Assembly: GCA_936911875.1 (NCBI GenBank)
Contig: CAKZGB010000015.1
Coordinates: 1 to 48,656 of the forward strand
Reading direction: 5' to 3'
DNA: 48,656 nucleotides
Source: an uncultured Lysobacteraceae bacterium
Lineage (GTDB): Bacteria; Pseudomonadota; Gammaproteobacteria; Xanthomonadales; Xanthomonadaceae
Part shown: piece after piece, positions 33,955 to 43,063 of the stretch
Position numbering within the stretch: position 1 is the first letter of the stretch
How the letters are laid out: the number at the start of each line of letters is the position of its first letter
Program-made: the position numbers and the translations under genes
The notes under the pieces: generated by a model
Database searches by the model: none
Told to the model about the DNA's origin: nothing
What the model saw: only the letters and a program-made list of their open reading frames with translations

Positions 33955-34563
33955 CTAAAGCATGTCTTCGCGTGCTTGTTCCGCGCGGGAGGCGCCGATT
34001 GCGGTCTCAACCTGCTTAATCTCTTCAGGCGGGGGCAAAACCGCAGGCATTCCCAGGCGTTGAATCCACAATTCGCGACACCAACCCATAGTGTGATAAA
34101 GGTGATGGTCTTCGTCCTCCTCCACCTCTTCATAGGCGGCCTTCAGAAGCTTAGACATTTCGTCCTTACCGGCTTCAGCAATCTTTCCGAGAAGTTCCCA
34201 ATTGGAATGGTCTTTGGTCTCGGCCAGCACCACACATTCACAAGCCACTAGTTCGGCATCAGCCGGATCCGCCTCGGAACGGGCTAGCTCAATGGCCTTA
34301 ACCAGCGACGCACCGAGGTGCGCACACACCTGACGACCGGGACTGACTTCCTCAGTATCCATACCAAGCTCCTCAAACACTTTGGTCAGGACCTGTTCGT
34401 GGTGCTTGGTTTCGTCAAGGTACTCCAGCCATTCCTTGCGTAGATCTTTATTCACGGCTGCGGCGATCGCCGCCGTATATATCTGAATGCCGCCCCGTTC
34501 TGTTTCGAGCGCCTGAAGTAGTAGTTCCTTAACCGCACCGCTGTCGTATGATTTTTTTGCCAT
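33955..34563 (-). CDS. Ferritin-like domain protein
   Basis: A 202-residue, mostly helical acidic protein with the di-iron pattern of ferritin-like four-helix bundles. It has LETERGGIQIY in the first helix, LDETKHHEQVL in the second and CVVLAETKDHSNWELL in the third. A C-terminal tail has HHLYHTMGWCRELWIQRLGMP. It may bind iron or act on peroxide. The ATG at 34563 (MAKKSYDSG) is preferred; a TTG seven codons earlier is in frame. It lies 75 bp before katE on the same strand. The exact family is unknown to me. Confidence 0.75.
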   Translation of the reverse strand: MAKKSYDSGAVKELLLQALETERGGIQIYTAAIAAAVNKDLRKEWLEYLDETKHHEQVLTKVFEELGMDTEEVSPGRQVCAHLGASLVKAIELARSEADPADAELVACECVVLAETKDHSNWELLGKIAEAGKDEMSKLLKAAYEEVEEDEDHHLYHTMGWCRELWIQRLGMPAVLPPPEEIKQVETAIGASRAEQAREDML

Positions 34564-34663
34564 GCCGCCGCTCCACGCGTTCAAAGTTAAAATTACTTTT
34601 GCACAAGAAGCAGAAAAAGCTTGTGAAAATTCTTAGCATTGACTGAATGCAGCGGATCGCTAT

Positions 34664-36403
34664 TTAAACAGAGTTAAGTGTTGCCGACGGCCAGCCTGAG
34701 TCTGCGTATGCACTGAAGTGGGCAGTCGCGTATTCACGCTCGTCTGACGCATGGATGGGCAGAACAAGAACGTCCGCCGGCTCCGCCCATGCCAAAGCCG
34801 CCTCCATCAACTGATAAATGCTTTCCACGCCGATCAATTGCTGTGGCTTCAAGCCGCTAGTGATTAGCGCACGGAAAAGAATACCCATGACCTCACCCTT
34901 ACTGCGGCCGCGTGTGTACTCGCCACCGAGGTCCTTGATCCATACGCGATCAGGTTTTGCATTGGCACCGACAGTGGCCAGTTCGCGGATGTCGTCATCG
35001 GTGCGATTGCCGGCTTGCTCCAGTAGCAGACCCAAGCGGCCGCCATGGCCCAACTTGTGGGCGACATGGAGCAGCGACTGCAGGCCGTCGGGATTGTGCG
35101 CGTAATCGAGCAGCACGTGCACACCATTGATCGACCAATATTGCAGGCGGCCGGGGTTGTCTTTGCTGTCCTTGCCGAAATTGAGCAATGCATCCGCGAT
35201 GCAGTCAGCATCTACGCCTAGCAGGTGTGCCGCGAGTGCAGCAGCGGCAAGGTTCTCTAAGTTATACGGCGCCATGTTGTGCAGGCCGATGGGCATGGCA
35301 ATGGTTTCACCCAGATTCCACTCGCCGTTCTCGGTCACCAAGCGCAGACGACCGCGTTCAATGCCGCAAGCGGGCAAGCCTTGTGTACGTGCCTGTTGCA
35401 ACGAGCGCCCGAACCATGCCTTCGTAACGTTGGGCATGGCTTGAATGCGTGCAACCATTTCCTCGTCGCCGGCGTTGACGACCAAGGTGCCGCCGGGGCG
35501 CAGCGACTTGCGGACAAGTAACTTAACCTCGCGCAGATCGTCCAGGCTGTGCACGCCGTATTCGCCAAAGTGATCGGCGCTGACATTGGTCACGATGGCC
35601 ACGTCCGCATCCTGCGTTGCGAGGCCACGACGCAGCAGACCACCGCGTGCCGTTTCCAGGATCGCAACTTCGACTGCGGGGCTGCGCAATACCGATCGCA
35701 GTCCCATTGGGCCGGAGAAGTCGCCCTCCTCAATTACTTTTCCGTCGACCACGATGCCATCAGTGCTGGAGTAACCGGCATGCAGCCCGGCCATCGAAAG
35801 GATCTTGGCTAACGCGCGTGTGACAGTCGTCTTGCCGTTGGAGCCGGTGACGATGGCTTTCTTGATGCGGCCAACGGTCTCTGCATCCAAGGCGCTGACG
35901 TCGGGCAACTGATCGGCGGGCCAATGGCGAGCGTAGTGGCCCTCACCTGCCGTGAAGAACTCGTCATCCCAATGCGCAGGAATGTTGCGTTCGCGCGCAG
36001 CGGTGATGAGTGCCATCAGTGCGGGATCGGCCTCCTTCTGCGCCATCTCGATAATCGACTGAGGCAGTTCGGGATTCGTTGTGTTCGCGTTGGGATCCAG
36101 CGCGCGCATCAGTGCCCACTCGTTGACTTCGGTGGCGGTCATGAGCTGATCGTCGGGCGCTGCGAATGCAAGTGATACACCACTCACATGGCGCCGCCAG
36201 ACGATGTCAGCATCGGGCCAGCCCAATCGCAGGCGCGCGAGCTCGATAGCGTTGCGCCAGTCGTCGATGACGACATCAGAGATATCGGGACCGACAGCCT
36301 CCAGGGCCGCGCCCGGATGCTCAAAAAACACGTTGGTGCCGGTTAGCCGGCGCGATTCATCAAACGTCACGGGCATGCGGCGGAACTCAGTCGCTTTGCT
36401 CAT
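34664..36403 (-). CDS. Second cyanophycin synthetase-like protein (Mur ligase type, CphA')
   Basis: This 579-residue protein resembles the Mur-ligase half of cyanophycin synthetase. The P-loop is VTGSNGKTTVTR (about 187-193), followed by ILETARGGLLRRGL, TNVSADHFGEYGV and LLDYAHNPDGL. It has no recognisable ATP-grasp domain. The first 165 residues are not assigned. The start MSKATEF overlaps the end of cphA by 17 bp, so it is translated with it. Paired genes of this kind (cphA and cphA', or cphA2) are known in other bacteria and may use beta-Asp-Arg dipeptides as substrate. That role is inferred here. Confidence 0.85.
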   Translation of the reverse strand: MSKATEFRRMPVTFDESRRLTGTNVFFEHPGAALEAVGPDISDVVIDDWRNAIELARLRLGWPDADIVWRRHVSGVSLAFAAPDDQLMTATEVNEWALMRALDPNANTTNPELPQSIIEMAQKEADPALMALITAARERNIPAHWDDEFFTAGEGHYARHWPADQLPDVSALDAETVGRIKKAIVTGSNGKTTVTRALAKILSMAGLHAGYSSTDGIVVDGKVIEEGDFSGPMGLRSVLRSPAVEVAILETARGGLLRRGLATQDADVAIVTNVSADHFGEYGVHSLDDLREVKLLVRKSLRPGGTLVVNAGDEEMVARIQAMPNVTKAWFGRSLQQARTQGLPACGIERGRLRLVTENGEWNLGETIAMPIGLHNMAPYNLENLAAAALAAHLLGVDADCIADALLNFGKDSKDNPGRLQYWSINGVHVLLDYAHNPDGLQSLLHVAHKLGHGGRLGLLLEQAGNRTDDDIRELATVGANAKPDRVWIKDLGGEYTRGRSKGEVMGILFRALITSGLKPQQLIGVESIYQLMEAALAWAEPADVLVLPIHASDEREYATAHFSAYADSGWPSATLNSV

Positions 36404-39206
36404 CGATGCGCGTGTAATGCAGACCACGGTCGTCACGCACCATGCCTTGCATTGCGGATGCATCGTAAGCGTGATCTTCGGCCGGGTCTAAAGACGTCGA
36501 CAACTCCGGCTTGGCCATGGTCGTGCTCGCCGCTTCATCGACCGGGTCCATCTGCGTGCCGAACTTGGTGATCTGTTTCCAGGTGCGTGTCAGTGCATCG
36601 GCAAACACCATGACCAGGTCGCCCTTACCGGCCATCGTCAGCGCGGCTTCAACAGCGGCCGGCTCATCGGGAATCACGGTAATGGCAGAGTCGGCAACCC
36701 CTGCGGCTCGCAGCGCCTCCGCCATGATCTTGGGAACCTCATCATCGGCACGGCCGCGCGCATTGTCATCGCGTCGCAGAATGTAATGATCAAAACGTCC
36801 GTTGACGGCCATCGCGATCTCGTTCAGATCTTCGTCGCGACGATCACCCGGACCCGACAGCACGACGATGCGCTTGCCGATGACATCAGTTCGCTGCGCC
36901 AGATCCGCCATCATGTTGACGGCATGCGCGTTGTGCGCGTAATCCATGATCACCTTGAACGGCAGTTTGTTGAACACGTTCAAACGACCGGGCGCCTGGA
37001 AGAAGCTGGTATCAAAGGTGCGCAAGCCTTGGCGAATCGCATCGAGCTTGATGCCCATCGAGTACGCAACCGCCGCTGCCATCATGGCGTTCTGCACGTT
37101 GTGGCGGGCTTGTCCTTCGAGCGTGGCCTGCACCAGATGCGTCCACAGCAGCGGAATGTGTTTGCCCTGGTCGTAGATGGTGATCATCTCGCCGTTGACG
37201 CCTTCCTCAAGCGCACACGCTCTACCACCGGCACGCACATGGTCGCGCACAAATGTATTCGAGGGATCCATGGTGACGTAGCAGATCACTTTGGCATCGG
37301 TGTAGCCGGACATGCGCACGACCAATGGATCATCGGCGTTGAGCACTACGCAATCCTGAGCCACCTCGGCCACGATGCGTTTGATCTCCGCCAGTTGCTC
37401 CAGCGTGTTCACACCTTTAAGTCCAAGGTGATCGCTGGCGACATTGATGACGGCGCCGACATCAACTTTGGTTACGCCCATACCGGCGCGCACCAGACCG
37501 CCACGTGCAGTCTCAAGCACGGCGAAGTCAATGGTCGGATCGCGCAATACCATTTGCGCGGAGATCGGTCCCGTCATGTCGCCTTCGACGGTGCGATGTC
37601 CGTCGATGTAGACGCCATCGGTCGTTGTAAGACCCGGTGTATAGCCGGCCATCTTGGCGATGTGCGCCACCATGCGTGACGTGGTGGTCTTTCCGTTGGT
37701 ACCGGTAATCGCAGCGATTGGAACGCGGGACGGTGCGCCCTGCGGGAACAGCATGTCGATGACCGGCCCCGCGACATCGCGCGGCGTGCCTTCGCTTGGT
37801 GCGACGTGCATGCGGAAGCCGGGCGCTGCATTGATCTCGCAGATGGCGCCACCCGCACTCTTATAACTCTCGGCAATATTTGGCGTGATGAAATCGACGC
37901 CGCCGACATCGAGCCCGATGGCTTGCACAGCACGTTCCGCCATCGAGCGGTTATCCGGGTGCACAATGTCGAGCACATCCGTCGCGGTACCGCCGGTAGA
38001 CAGGTTTGCGGTTGCACGCAACTGCACGACCTCGCCAACTTGGGGCACATAGTCCACAGTCCTACCGGTGCGTTCCAACTGATCCAATGCTTCGCGGTCG
38101 AGCTTAATCTGCGTCAGGATTTTTTCGTGGCCGACGCCGCGATCGGGATGCGAGTTCAACACCTCGAGCAGTTCGGTGACGGTGTGTTCGCCGTCGCCAA
38201 TGACGCAACCGGGTGTGCGACGCGTTGCCGCCACCAGTTCACCATTGACCACCAACATGCGGTGGTCATCGCCCGGCTGGAATGTTTCGACAATGACCGA
38301 TCGTGAATGTTCCTGCGCCGCCTCGAAGGCATCACGGACATCCGCTTCGTCCTGAATATTGATAGTGATACCGCGACCGTGATTGCCGTTATACGGTTTC
38401 AGCACCACGGGTCCGCGCAATCGACGTGCCGCGGCGACCGCCTCATCGGCATCGGTCACCAGCTCCTGACGTGGAACCGGCAAACCGAGTGCGCCAAGGA
38501 TCCGATTGGTCTCTTCTTTATCGCTCGCCAGCTCCACGGCAATGTGCGAAGTGCGACCGGTGACAGTGGCTTGAATGCGTTGCTGATACTTGCCGTGACC
38601 CAGCTGGATCAGTGACGAATGCTGATTGAGGCGCATCCATGGAATCTTGCGTCGCTTAGCCGCGCGAACCAGCGACGCCGTCGAAGGACCGAGAGCGCGG
38701 CGTTGCGCATAGCGAATGAAACCTTCGAGTGCTTCAGTCCAGTTCCAGCCCTCGGGCACTAGGCCCGGCGTGCGGAGTTCATCGGGCAGCAGCGAATCAA
38801 TCAGCTGCATCGCCAACTCACCGGCGGCGATCCCCTCTTCCTTCTGTTCGTATTCGTAGATGACGTTGTACACACCGGTGCGGCCATCGCGCACGGAACG
38901 CGTTTTGCCGAACGTCACGTTTTCACCGGCCACGTTCTGCAGTTCAAGCGCCATGTGTTCCAGCACGTGGCCCATCCAGGTGCCCTCGTCCTCGCGCATG
39001 CGTCGGACAAAGCCGCCCGGCGTGCGATACGAACAACCGTGCTCCGCCAGACCGGGCAATGCCGCAAGAAGGCCATCGACAAAGTCCTGGCCAATTCTGG
39101 CGGTGGGCCATTCTTCTAGAGCTTCGAGATCAAGCTCCAGCCGAATGACAGGAAACAGTGCGTATTGCGAGGGGCCAACGTAGATGTTTCGATCAAGAAT
39201 ACGCAT
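36387..39206 (-). CDS. cphA: Cyanophycin synthetase
   Basis: This 939-residue enzyme builds multi-L-arginyl-poly-L-aspartate (cyanophycin) with ATP, without a ribosome. The N-terminal domain (1-160) begins MRILDRNIYVGPSQY. The ATP-grasp domain (about 170-470) adds aspartate, with VVLKPYNGNHGRGITINI at 267-284 and the metal-binding ICEINAAPGFRMH at 455-467. The Mur-ligase domain adds arginine: GTNGKTTTS at 502-510, ETARGGLVRAGMG near 565 and MDYAHN at 754-759. A tail of about 60 residues after 880 exceeds the usual end. It is third in the operon iadA-cphB-cphA-cphA', 9 bp after cphB. Confidence 0.97.
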   Translation of the reverse strand: MRILDRNIYVGPSQYALFPVIRLELDLEALEEWPTARIGQDFVDGLLAALPGLAEHGCSYRTPGGFVRRMREDEGTWMGHVLEHMALELQNVAGENVTFGKTRSVRDGRTGVYNVIYEYEQKEEGIAAGELAMQLIDSLLPDELRTPGLVPEGWNWTEALEGFIRYAQRRALGPSTASLVRAAKRRKIPWMRLNQHSSLIQLGHGKYQQRIQATVTGRTSHIAVELASDKEETNRILGALGLPVPRQELVTDADEAVAAARRLRGPVVLKPYNGNHGRGITINIQDEADVRDAFEAAQEHSRSVIVETFQPGDDHRMLVVNGELVAATRRTPGCVIGDGEHTVTELLEVLNSHPDRGVGHEKILTQIKLDREALDQLERTGRTVDYVPQVGEVVQLRATANLSTGGTATDVLDIVHPDNRSMAERAVQAIGLDVGGVDFITPNIAESYKSAGGAICEINAAPGFRMHVAPSEGTPRDVAGPVIDMLFPQGAPSRVPIAAITGTNGKTTTSRMVAHIAKMAGYTPGLTTTDGVYIDGHRTVEGDMTGPISAQMVLRDPTIDFAVLETARGGLVRAGMGVTKVDVGAVINVASDHLGLKGVNTLEQLAEIKRIVAEVAQDCVVLNADDPLVVRMSGYTDAKVICYVTMDPSNTFVRDHVRAGGRACALEEGVNGEMITIYDQGKHIPLLWTHLVQATLEGQARHNVQNAMMAAAVAYSMGIKLDAIRQGLRTFDTSFFQAPGRLNVFNKLPFKVIMDYAHNAHAVNMMADLAQRTDVIGKRIVVLSGPGDRRDEDLNEIAMAVNGRFDHYILRRDDNARGRADDEVPKIMAEALRAAGVADSAITVIPDEPAAVEAALTMAGKGDLVMVFADALTRTWKQITKFGTQMDPVDEAASTTMAKPELSTSLDPAEDHAYDASAMQGMVRDDRGLHYTRIDEQSD

Positions 39207-39215
39207 AGAGATCTG

Positions 39216-40064
39216 TTACTCCAGTGTGCGCTCGACATCGAGCGTGCCGGGTGAGGCCGTACGAGTGTGCAGGTTGTACGTTGCACCCTTCGCCAGAATG
39301 TGGACGGTGATACCTAAAACGCAGAGCGAATCCGAGACGCCGGCCTCTGCCATCGAGGAGAATTGCGTCTTGCTGCTATCGACCAGCGTGAGTGCGCCGC
39401 TGCCTTCGACCTCGAGCGTGTTGTCCGGTCCGATAAACGCGGCGGTGTCCTCATCCAAGCCGATGCCGGTCGGATGCGGGTTGAATGCCAGCGCGGAGAT
39501 CAGTCGACCCAGTCGGTCCCGCTGACGGAAGTGCTGATCGATGATGAAACGATTGGTCAATCCGAGGCCCGGTGCCAATCGCACTGCGCCGGCACGCGGC
39601 GAGGATCCATCTTTGCCGAAGGCAATCATGTGATCGGACAGCACACTGGCGCCCGCACTCGTGCCTGCGACGTTGAGTCCGTTGGCATTGCCGCGCCGAA
39701 TCGCCTTGGCCGCACTAGTGCCGCCGATGATCGTGGTGATGCGCAGCTGGTTGCCACCGGTAAGAAACACACCGGTCGCGTTGTCGATCATCTCGATATA
39801 GTCTTCGCGTTCGGCGTCGTCACGCGTGAGGATGTCCGCAACCTGGACGTCTTTGGCACCGAGCTCAGTGAACAGTCGTAAATACCGATCACCGGTAGTT
39901 GTCAGTCGGCTCGCCGTCGGGATGATAACGATGCGTGCTTCGCTGCCGCCGCTGAGTTCGACAAATCGACTCAGGATGCGCCGACGTTGCAATTTATCCT
40001 CGGCGCCACCGATGGGAATAATCCATCCGCGTTTTGCATCTTCGTTGGTCTTACTTGTAGCCAT
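39216..40064 (-). CDS. cphB: Cyanophycinase
   Basis: The 282-residue serine peptidase of family S51 cuts cyanophycin to beta-Asp-Arg dipeptides. The nucleophile is in AGTSAGASVLSD near residue 140. GWIIPIGGAEDKL at the start, VFLTGGNQLR and TGIGLDEDTAAFI are typical of CphB. No signal peptide is present, so it is the cytoplasmic type that mobilises the cell's own store. It lies directly after the iadA-like gene (adjacent stop and start) and 9 bp before cphA. Confidence 0.96.
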   Translation of the reverse strand: MATSKTNEDAKRGWIIPIGGAEDKLQRRRILSRFVELSGGSEARIVIIPTASRLTTTGDRYLRLFTELGAKDVQVADILTRDDAEREDYIEMIDNATGVFLTGGNQLRITTIIGGTSAAKAIRRGNANGLNVAGTSAGASVLSDHMIAFGKDGSSPRAGAVRLAPGLGLTNRFIIDQHFRQRDRLGRLISALAFNPHPTGIGLDEDTAAFIGPDNTLEVEGSGALTLVDSSKTQFSSMAEAGVSDSLCVLGITVHILAKGATYNLHTRTASPGTLDVERTLE

Positions 40065-41249
40065 TCAAACAACCTTTCCCTGGTTCCGTACATCATTTTC
40101 AAAAAGTCCGCGTCGCACGACTTGTGCGTCACGCACATGGAACTCACCCAATGCCAGCACATGCAGCGGCTGATTTTTCTCATCAAGCACAATCAGGTCG
40201 GCATCATACCCGGCTTGCAGCTGGCCTTTGCGCGGCAACCGCAGCAGGTTCGCGGGATTGGATGAGAAGAACGGCACCGCCGTTTCCATTGGCACGCCTA
40301 CTTGCAGCAATTCACGCAAGGTGTCGAGCATCGAACCGGAGTGCGCTACGTCCATACCGCAGGCACGGCCTTCGGCATCAAAACAGGGCAAGCAACCGCC
40401 CGCGTCCGAACTCACCGAAAGTCGATGTGTCGGTAGGCCACGATCGAGATAGCGTTTCACCGCGTCCCTGGCGCTCCATGCATCCTCGCCTTCCTCGACG
40501 GGGAATGCAGTGACATCGATATGACAGCCCTGCTCTGCGAGTTGCAGTGCTTCGTCGAACAATGCCTTGCGGCGATTCACGTGCGTGGGCTGAAACACGC
40601 GTGCCGGAATTTCACTCTCGGCAAGCGCTGCACGTACAATTTCGAGCCCACGAGGGCCATCGCCCAAATGCAGATGAACGATGCCGGCCTTGCCGCTCAT
40701 CAGCCCCGCGACGTGCGCATCGGAGGCGATGCGTAACAGTTCCTGCAGCGTCGGTTGGCTGGACCGATGATCGCTAATCGCCAACTCACCGACACCAATC
40801 AATGGTTCGACCAGAACAATATCGCCGCGCACCGAACCCGTCATGGTCACGGGCGGCACATGGTAACCACCGCAGTAGCCCCACGCGGACAAGCCGCTCT
40901 CACGCAGCGCATAGATCTGCGCTACGAGTTGTGCAGTGCTACGCACGAGATCGTCGGTGCCGAGCAAGCCAATCACCGAGGTCACGCCGGCCGTGGTGTA
41001 ATTGGATAAATTCGGTGCCGGTACGCGACTGGCGTAACCCGTCTCGCCGCCGCCACCGGTGACATGTACATGGCCATCGACCAAACCCGGGATCACGGCA
41101 CGGCCTTCGAGATCTACGACCGTCACCGGCACGCCGCGAATGTCCGGATCCTGATCATCGATCCACAGAATGCGGCCGGACCCAATCAGAAGATGCTGCA
41201 GACCTTGCGGTTCGGGCGCATAGAGATTGGCGTTGCGCAACAGCAGCAA
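40065..41249 (-). CDS. Isoaspartyl dipeptidase (IadA/CphZ-type metallopeptidase)
   Basis: This 394-residue amidohydrolase should split beta-Asp-Arg to aspartate and arginine. The TTG at 41249 follows AGGAG by 7 nt and gives the IadA-like start LLLRNANLYAPEPQG. Metal ligands are H60 and H62 (GLVDGHVHVTGGGG), H192 (GIVHLHLGD), H223 (PTHVNR) and D282 (SSDAGG). The substrate-binding R162 (SDHRSS) and R226 are present. Where E. coli IadA has the carboxylated lysine (GVKCAISDHR), this protein has Glu (GVGELAISDHR), which suggests a subtype with a glutamate bridge. It heads the cyanophycin operon. Confidence 0.9.
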   Translation of the reverse strand: MLLLRNANLYAPEPQGLQHLLIGSGRILWIDDQDPDIRGVPVTVVDLEGRAVIPGLVDGHVHVTGGGGETGYASRVPAPNLSNYTTAGVTSVIGLLGTDDLVRSTAQLVAQIYALRESGLSAWGYCGGYHVPPVTMTGSVRGDIVLVEPLIGVGELAISDHRSSQPTLQELLRIASDAHVAGLMSGKAGIVHLHLGDGPRGLEIVRAALAESEIPARVFQPTHVNRRKALFDEALQLAEQGCHIDVTAFPVEEGEDAWSARDAVKRYLDRGLPTHRLSVSSDAGGCLPCFDAEGRACGMDVAHSGSMLDTLRELLQVGVPMETAVPFFSSNPANLLRLPRKGQLQAGYDADLIVLDEKNQPLHVLALGEFHVRDAQVVRRGLFENDVRNQGKVV

Positions 41250-41351
41250 ATCGGTACTCCTAAACAAAATCCGGGCACGGAAATTCAATATACCGCAAAG
41301 GTCCGTCGCGCCGACAGCACCAACTTACGGGCAGCGGACATGACCCGCGTG

Positions 41352-42125
41352 TTAGCCCGCGTCCCGAATCCAGGGGTAATTGATACGGTCGTTTTCGAGC
41401 GCCATCTCGGGGCAGTCGATCATTAGCTCAATAATGATGGGCATCAGGGTGCTCAGGATCGCGACGGCGTCGGCTAACTGTTGCCGATTGGCGGCACTGT
41501 TCCAGGTGGCGCCGCCGTGGACCAGCTGATTGCGTAGCACGTAGAGCCGATCCGCCACGATCGACATGAGCAGTTCCGTTTCACCATTTACGATGGCCTT
41601 CAGCGCCATCCCACGAGCGGACTCAAAGGAATCACGCCACGCACCGGAGGCGTCATGGTCCCGCACGGCCTTCCAGAATGGTTCAAAGATGAACTTGTTA
41701 TCAATCAGCAACCGAATCGGGCCGTTGAACGTCTCGAACAGGGCGGCGTGGATGCGCCTGTCTTTATCGCACTTCAGAATCCGTGCGATGAAATCACGGG
41801 CCTGATCACGCTCGCTCATTTCATGACCGAACTCGCGTGCGTAGGCGGCGTTCAGAGAGATCCACAGAAAGATGAAGCGTGCCGCCGGATCCTCGGTTTC
41901 CCGTTCGGACCGATCCAACCAACTGATGGCGCGGTGCACTCGAACCCGTGCATTCTCGTCGATCGGGTCGTATACCGCGCGATGCTTTTCTTTGAGTTCT
42001 TTAGCGCTGGTGATGACACGGCCCCTTTCGCAATCGATTGATTCATTGTTTGGGATTGATGCCTGAATCGCAAGACGTGCATCGTCTCCATACCGTTTCG
42101 GCGGGATCGTCCAGTGACGTATCAT
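41352..42125 (-). CDS. HEPN domain-containing protein
   Basis: A 257-residue cytoplasmic protein with a HEPN-type signature RNQLVHGGATW (R-N-x3-H) in the C-terminal third. It is otherwise all-helical with charged segments (FIFLWISLNAAYAREFG, then ARDFIARILKCDKDRR). HEPN proteins are often RNases in defence or toxin systems, but no antitoxin-like nucleotidyltransferase is adjacent. The start is uncertain: ATG 42125 (MIRHWTIPP) is used here. ATG 42152, behind GGGGAG, would add nine residues and overlap the start codon of the divergent ctlX gene. It ends 63 bp before the longest iadA frame, same strand. Function is unknown. Confidence 0.65.
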   Translation of the reverse strand: MIRHWTIPPKRYGDDARLAIQASIPNNESIDCERGRVITSAKELKEKHRAVYDPIDENARVRVHRAISWLDRSERETEDPAARFIFLWISLNAAYAREFGHEMSERDQARDFIARILKCDKDRRIHAALFETFNGPIRLLIDNKFIFEPFWKAVRDHDASGAWRDSFESARGMALKAIVNGETELLMSIVADRLYVLRNQLVHGGATWNSAANRQQLADAVAILSTLMPIIIELMIDCPEMALENDRINYPWIRDAG

Positions 42126-42150
42126 CAGGGTCCAAACTGAGTTTTCGCCC

Positions 42151-43059
42151 ATGATCACGCGCTCCCCTACCGAATTCTTTGCCCACGCCGCGACCTTGCC
42201 GGCTGACCGACCTGCTACCGCCAAGGCCGCCTTTGTGGTGACTCCGCTCGGTTTCCGTCTGGCTGAGCAATCGGCGACTGACAATACCTATATGGCAGCA
42301 GCCGATGCGTTTGACGCCGGCGCAGCCCTGGCGCAACACCGGGAATTGCAGCGCCGCTTGAGCGACATCTTGCCCACGATCGCCTTTCCGGGCTCGGGCG
42401 AGACCCCCGATGCCGTGTTTCCGAACAACGCGTTTGGTACGGCCTGTGGCACCGCCGTTGTAGGCCGTATGCGCCATGAGGTGCGTCAACGTGAAACCCA
42501 ACGTGCGGACATGCGCCGATTCTTCACAGAGGTGCTCGGCTACGAGATGGTTGATCTCTCGGTGCAGGAGCATCCCGCCGAACTGACGGGTGCGTTGGTG
42601 ATGGACCGCGCACGAGGCCTGGGTTTCTTCGGTCTGTCCGAACGCTGCGATGAAGAAGGCGCCCGCCTGATGCACGCGGCCTTTTGTCTGCGCGCATCGC
42701 TGCTGTTTGACCTGTCGTCCGGCGAGTATCACACCAACGTGGTGCTGGCGATTTTGGCCGGCCGCGCTGCCGTGATCTGTCCGAAGGGCTTTGCCGACCC
42801 TGCGGTCGCGCAGGCAATCGCAGATTTCTACGCACCCAACGCCATCCTCTGCTCTGACGAAGAACATGCGGCCTTCGTCGGCAATTGCATCTCGGTGAGC
42901 AGCGATACGGTCTGGATGAGCCAGCGGGCTGCGAATGCCCTGAGCGCATCGCATCGCGACGTGCTAAATGCAGCGGGTTTTAAGGTGGAATCGGTGGAGC
43001 TCGACGCGATCGAGGCTGCCGGCGGTTCGCTGCGCTGCTGCGTCGGCGAGATTTTCTGA
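42151..43059 (+). CDS. ctlX: Arginine deiminase-type hydrolase (CtlX family)
   Basis: A 302-residue member of the guanidino-group-modifying superfamily. The pattern is AFVVTPLGFRLAEQSATDN at the start, FPGSGETPDAVFPNNAFGT (substrate site), a central SGEYHTNVVLAILAGRAAVI (catalytic His) and GNCISVSS. The terminal GGSLRCCVGEIF has the nucleophilic Cys. CtlX proteins are annotated as citrulline-using, and relatives hydrolyse arginine. Next to the cyanophycin operon it could act on the arginine released, but this is inference. The start codon overlaps head to head with a possible start of the HEPN gene. Confidence 0.8.
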   Translation: MITRSPTEFFAHAATLPADRPATAKAAFVVTPLGFRLAEQSATDNTYMAAADAFDAGAALAQHRELQRRLSDILPTIAFPGSGETPDAVFPNNAFGTACGTAVVGRMRHEVRQRETQRADMRRFFTEVLGYEMVDLSVQEHPAELTGALVMDRARGLGFFGLSERCDEEGARLMHAAFCLRASLLFDLSSGEYHTNVVLAILAGRAAVICPKGFADPAVAQAIADFYAPNAILCSDEEHAAFVGNCISVSSDTVWMSQRAANALSASHRDVLNAAGFKVESVELDAIEAAGGSLRCCVGEIF

Positions 43060-43063
43060 TTGC

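Noticed and set aside
41352..42284. HEPN protein as half of a toxin-antitoxin pair
   Set aside because: No nucleotidyltransferase (MNT) or other antitoxin-like gene adjoins it; the neighbours are metabolic.
42043..42954. Open frame of 303 codons opposite ctlX
   Set aside because: The sense strand encodes a coherent guanidino-group hydrolase with catalytic motifs; the antisense product has no family features.
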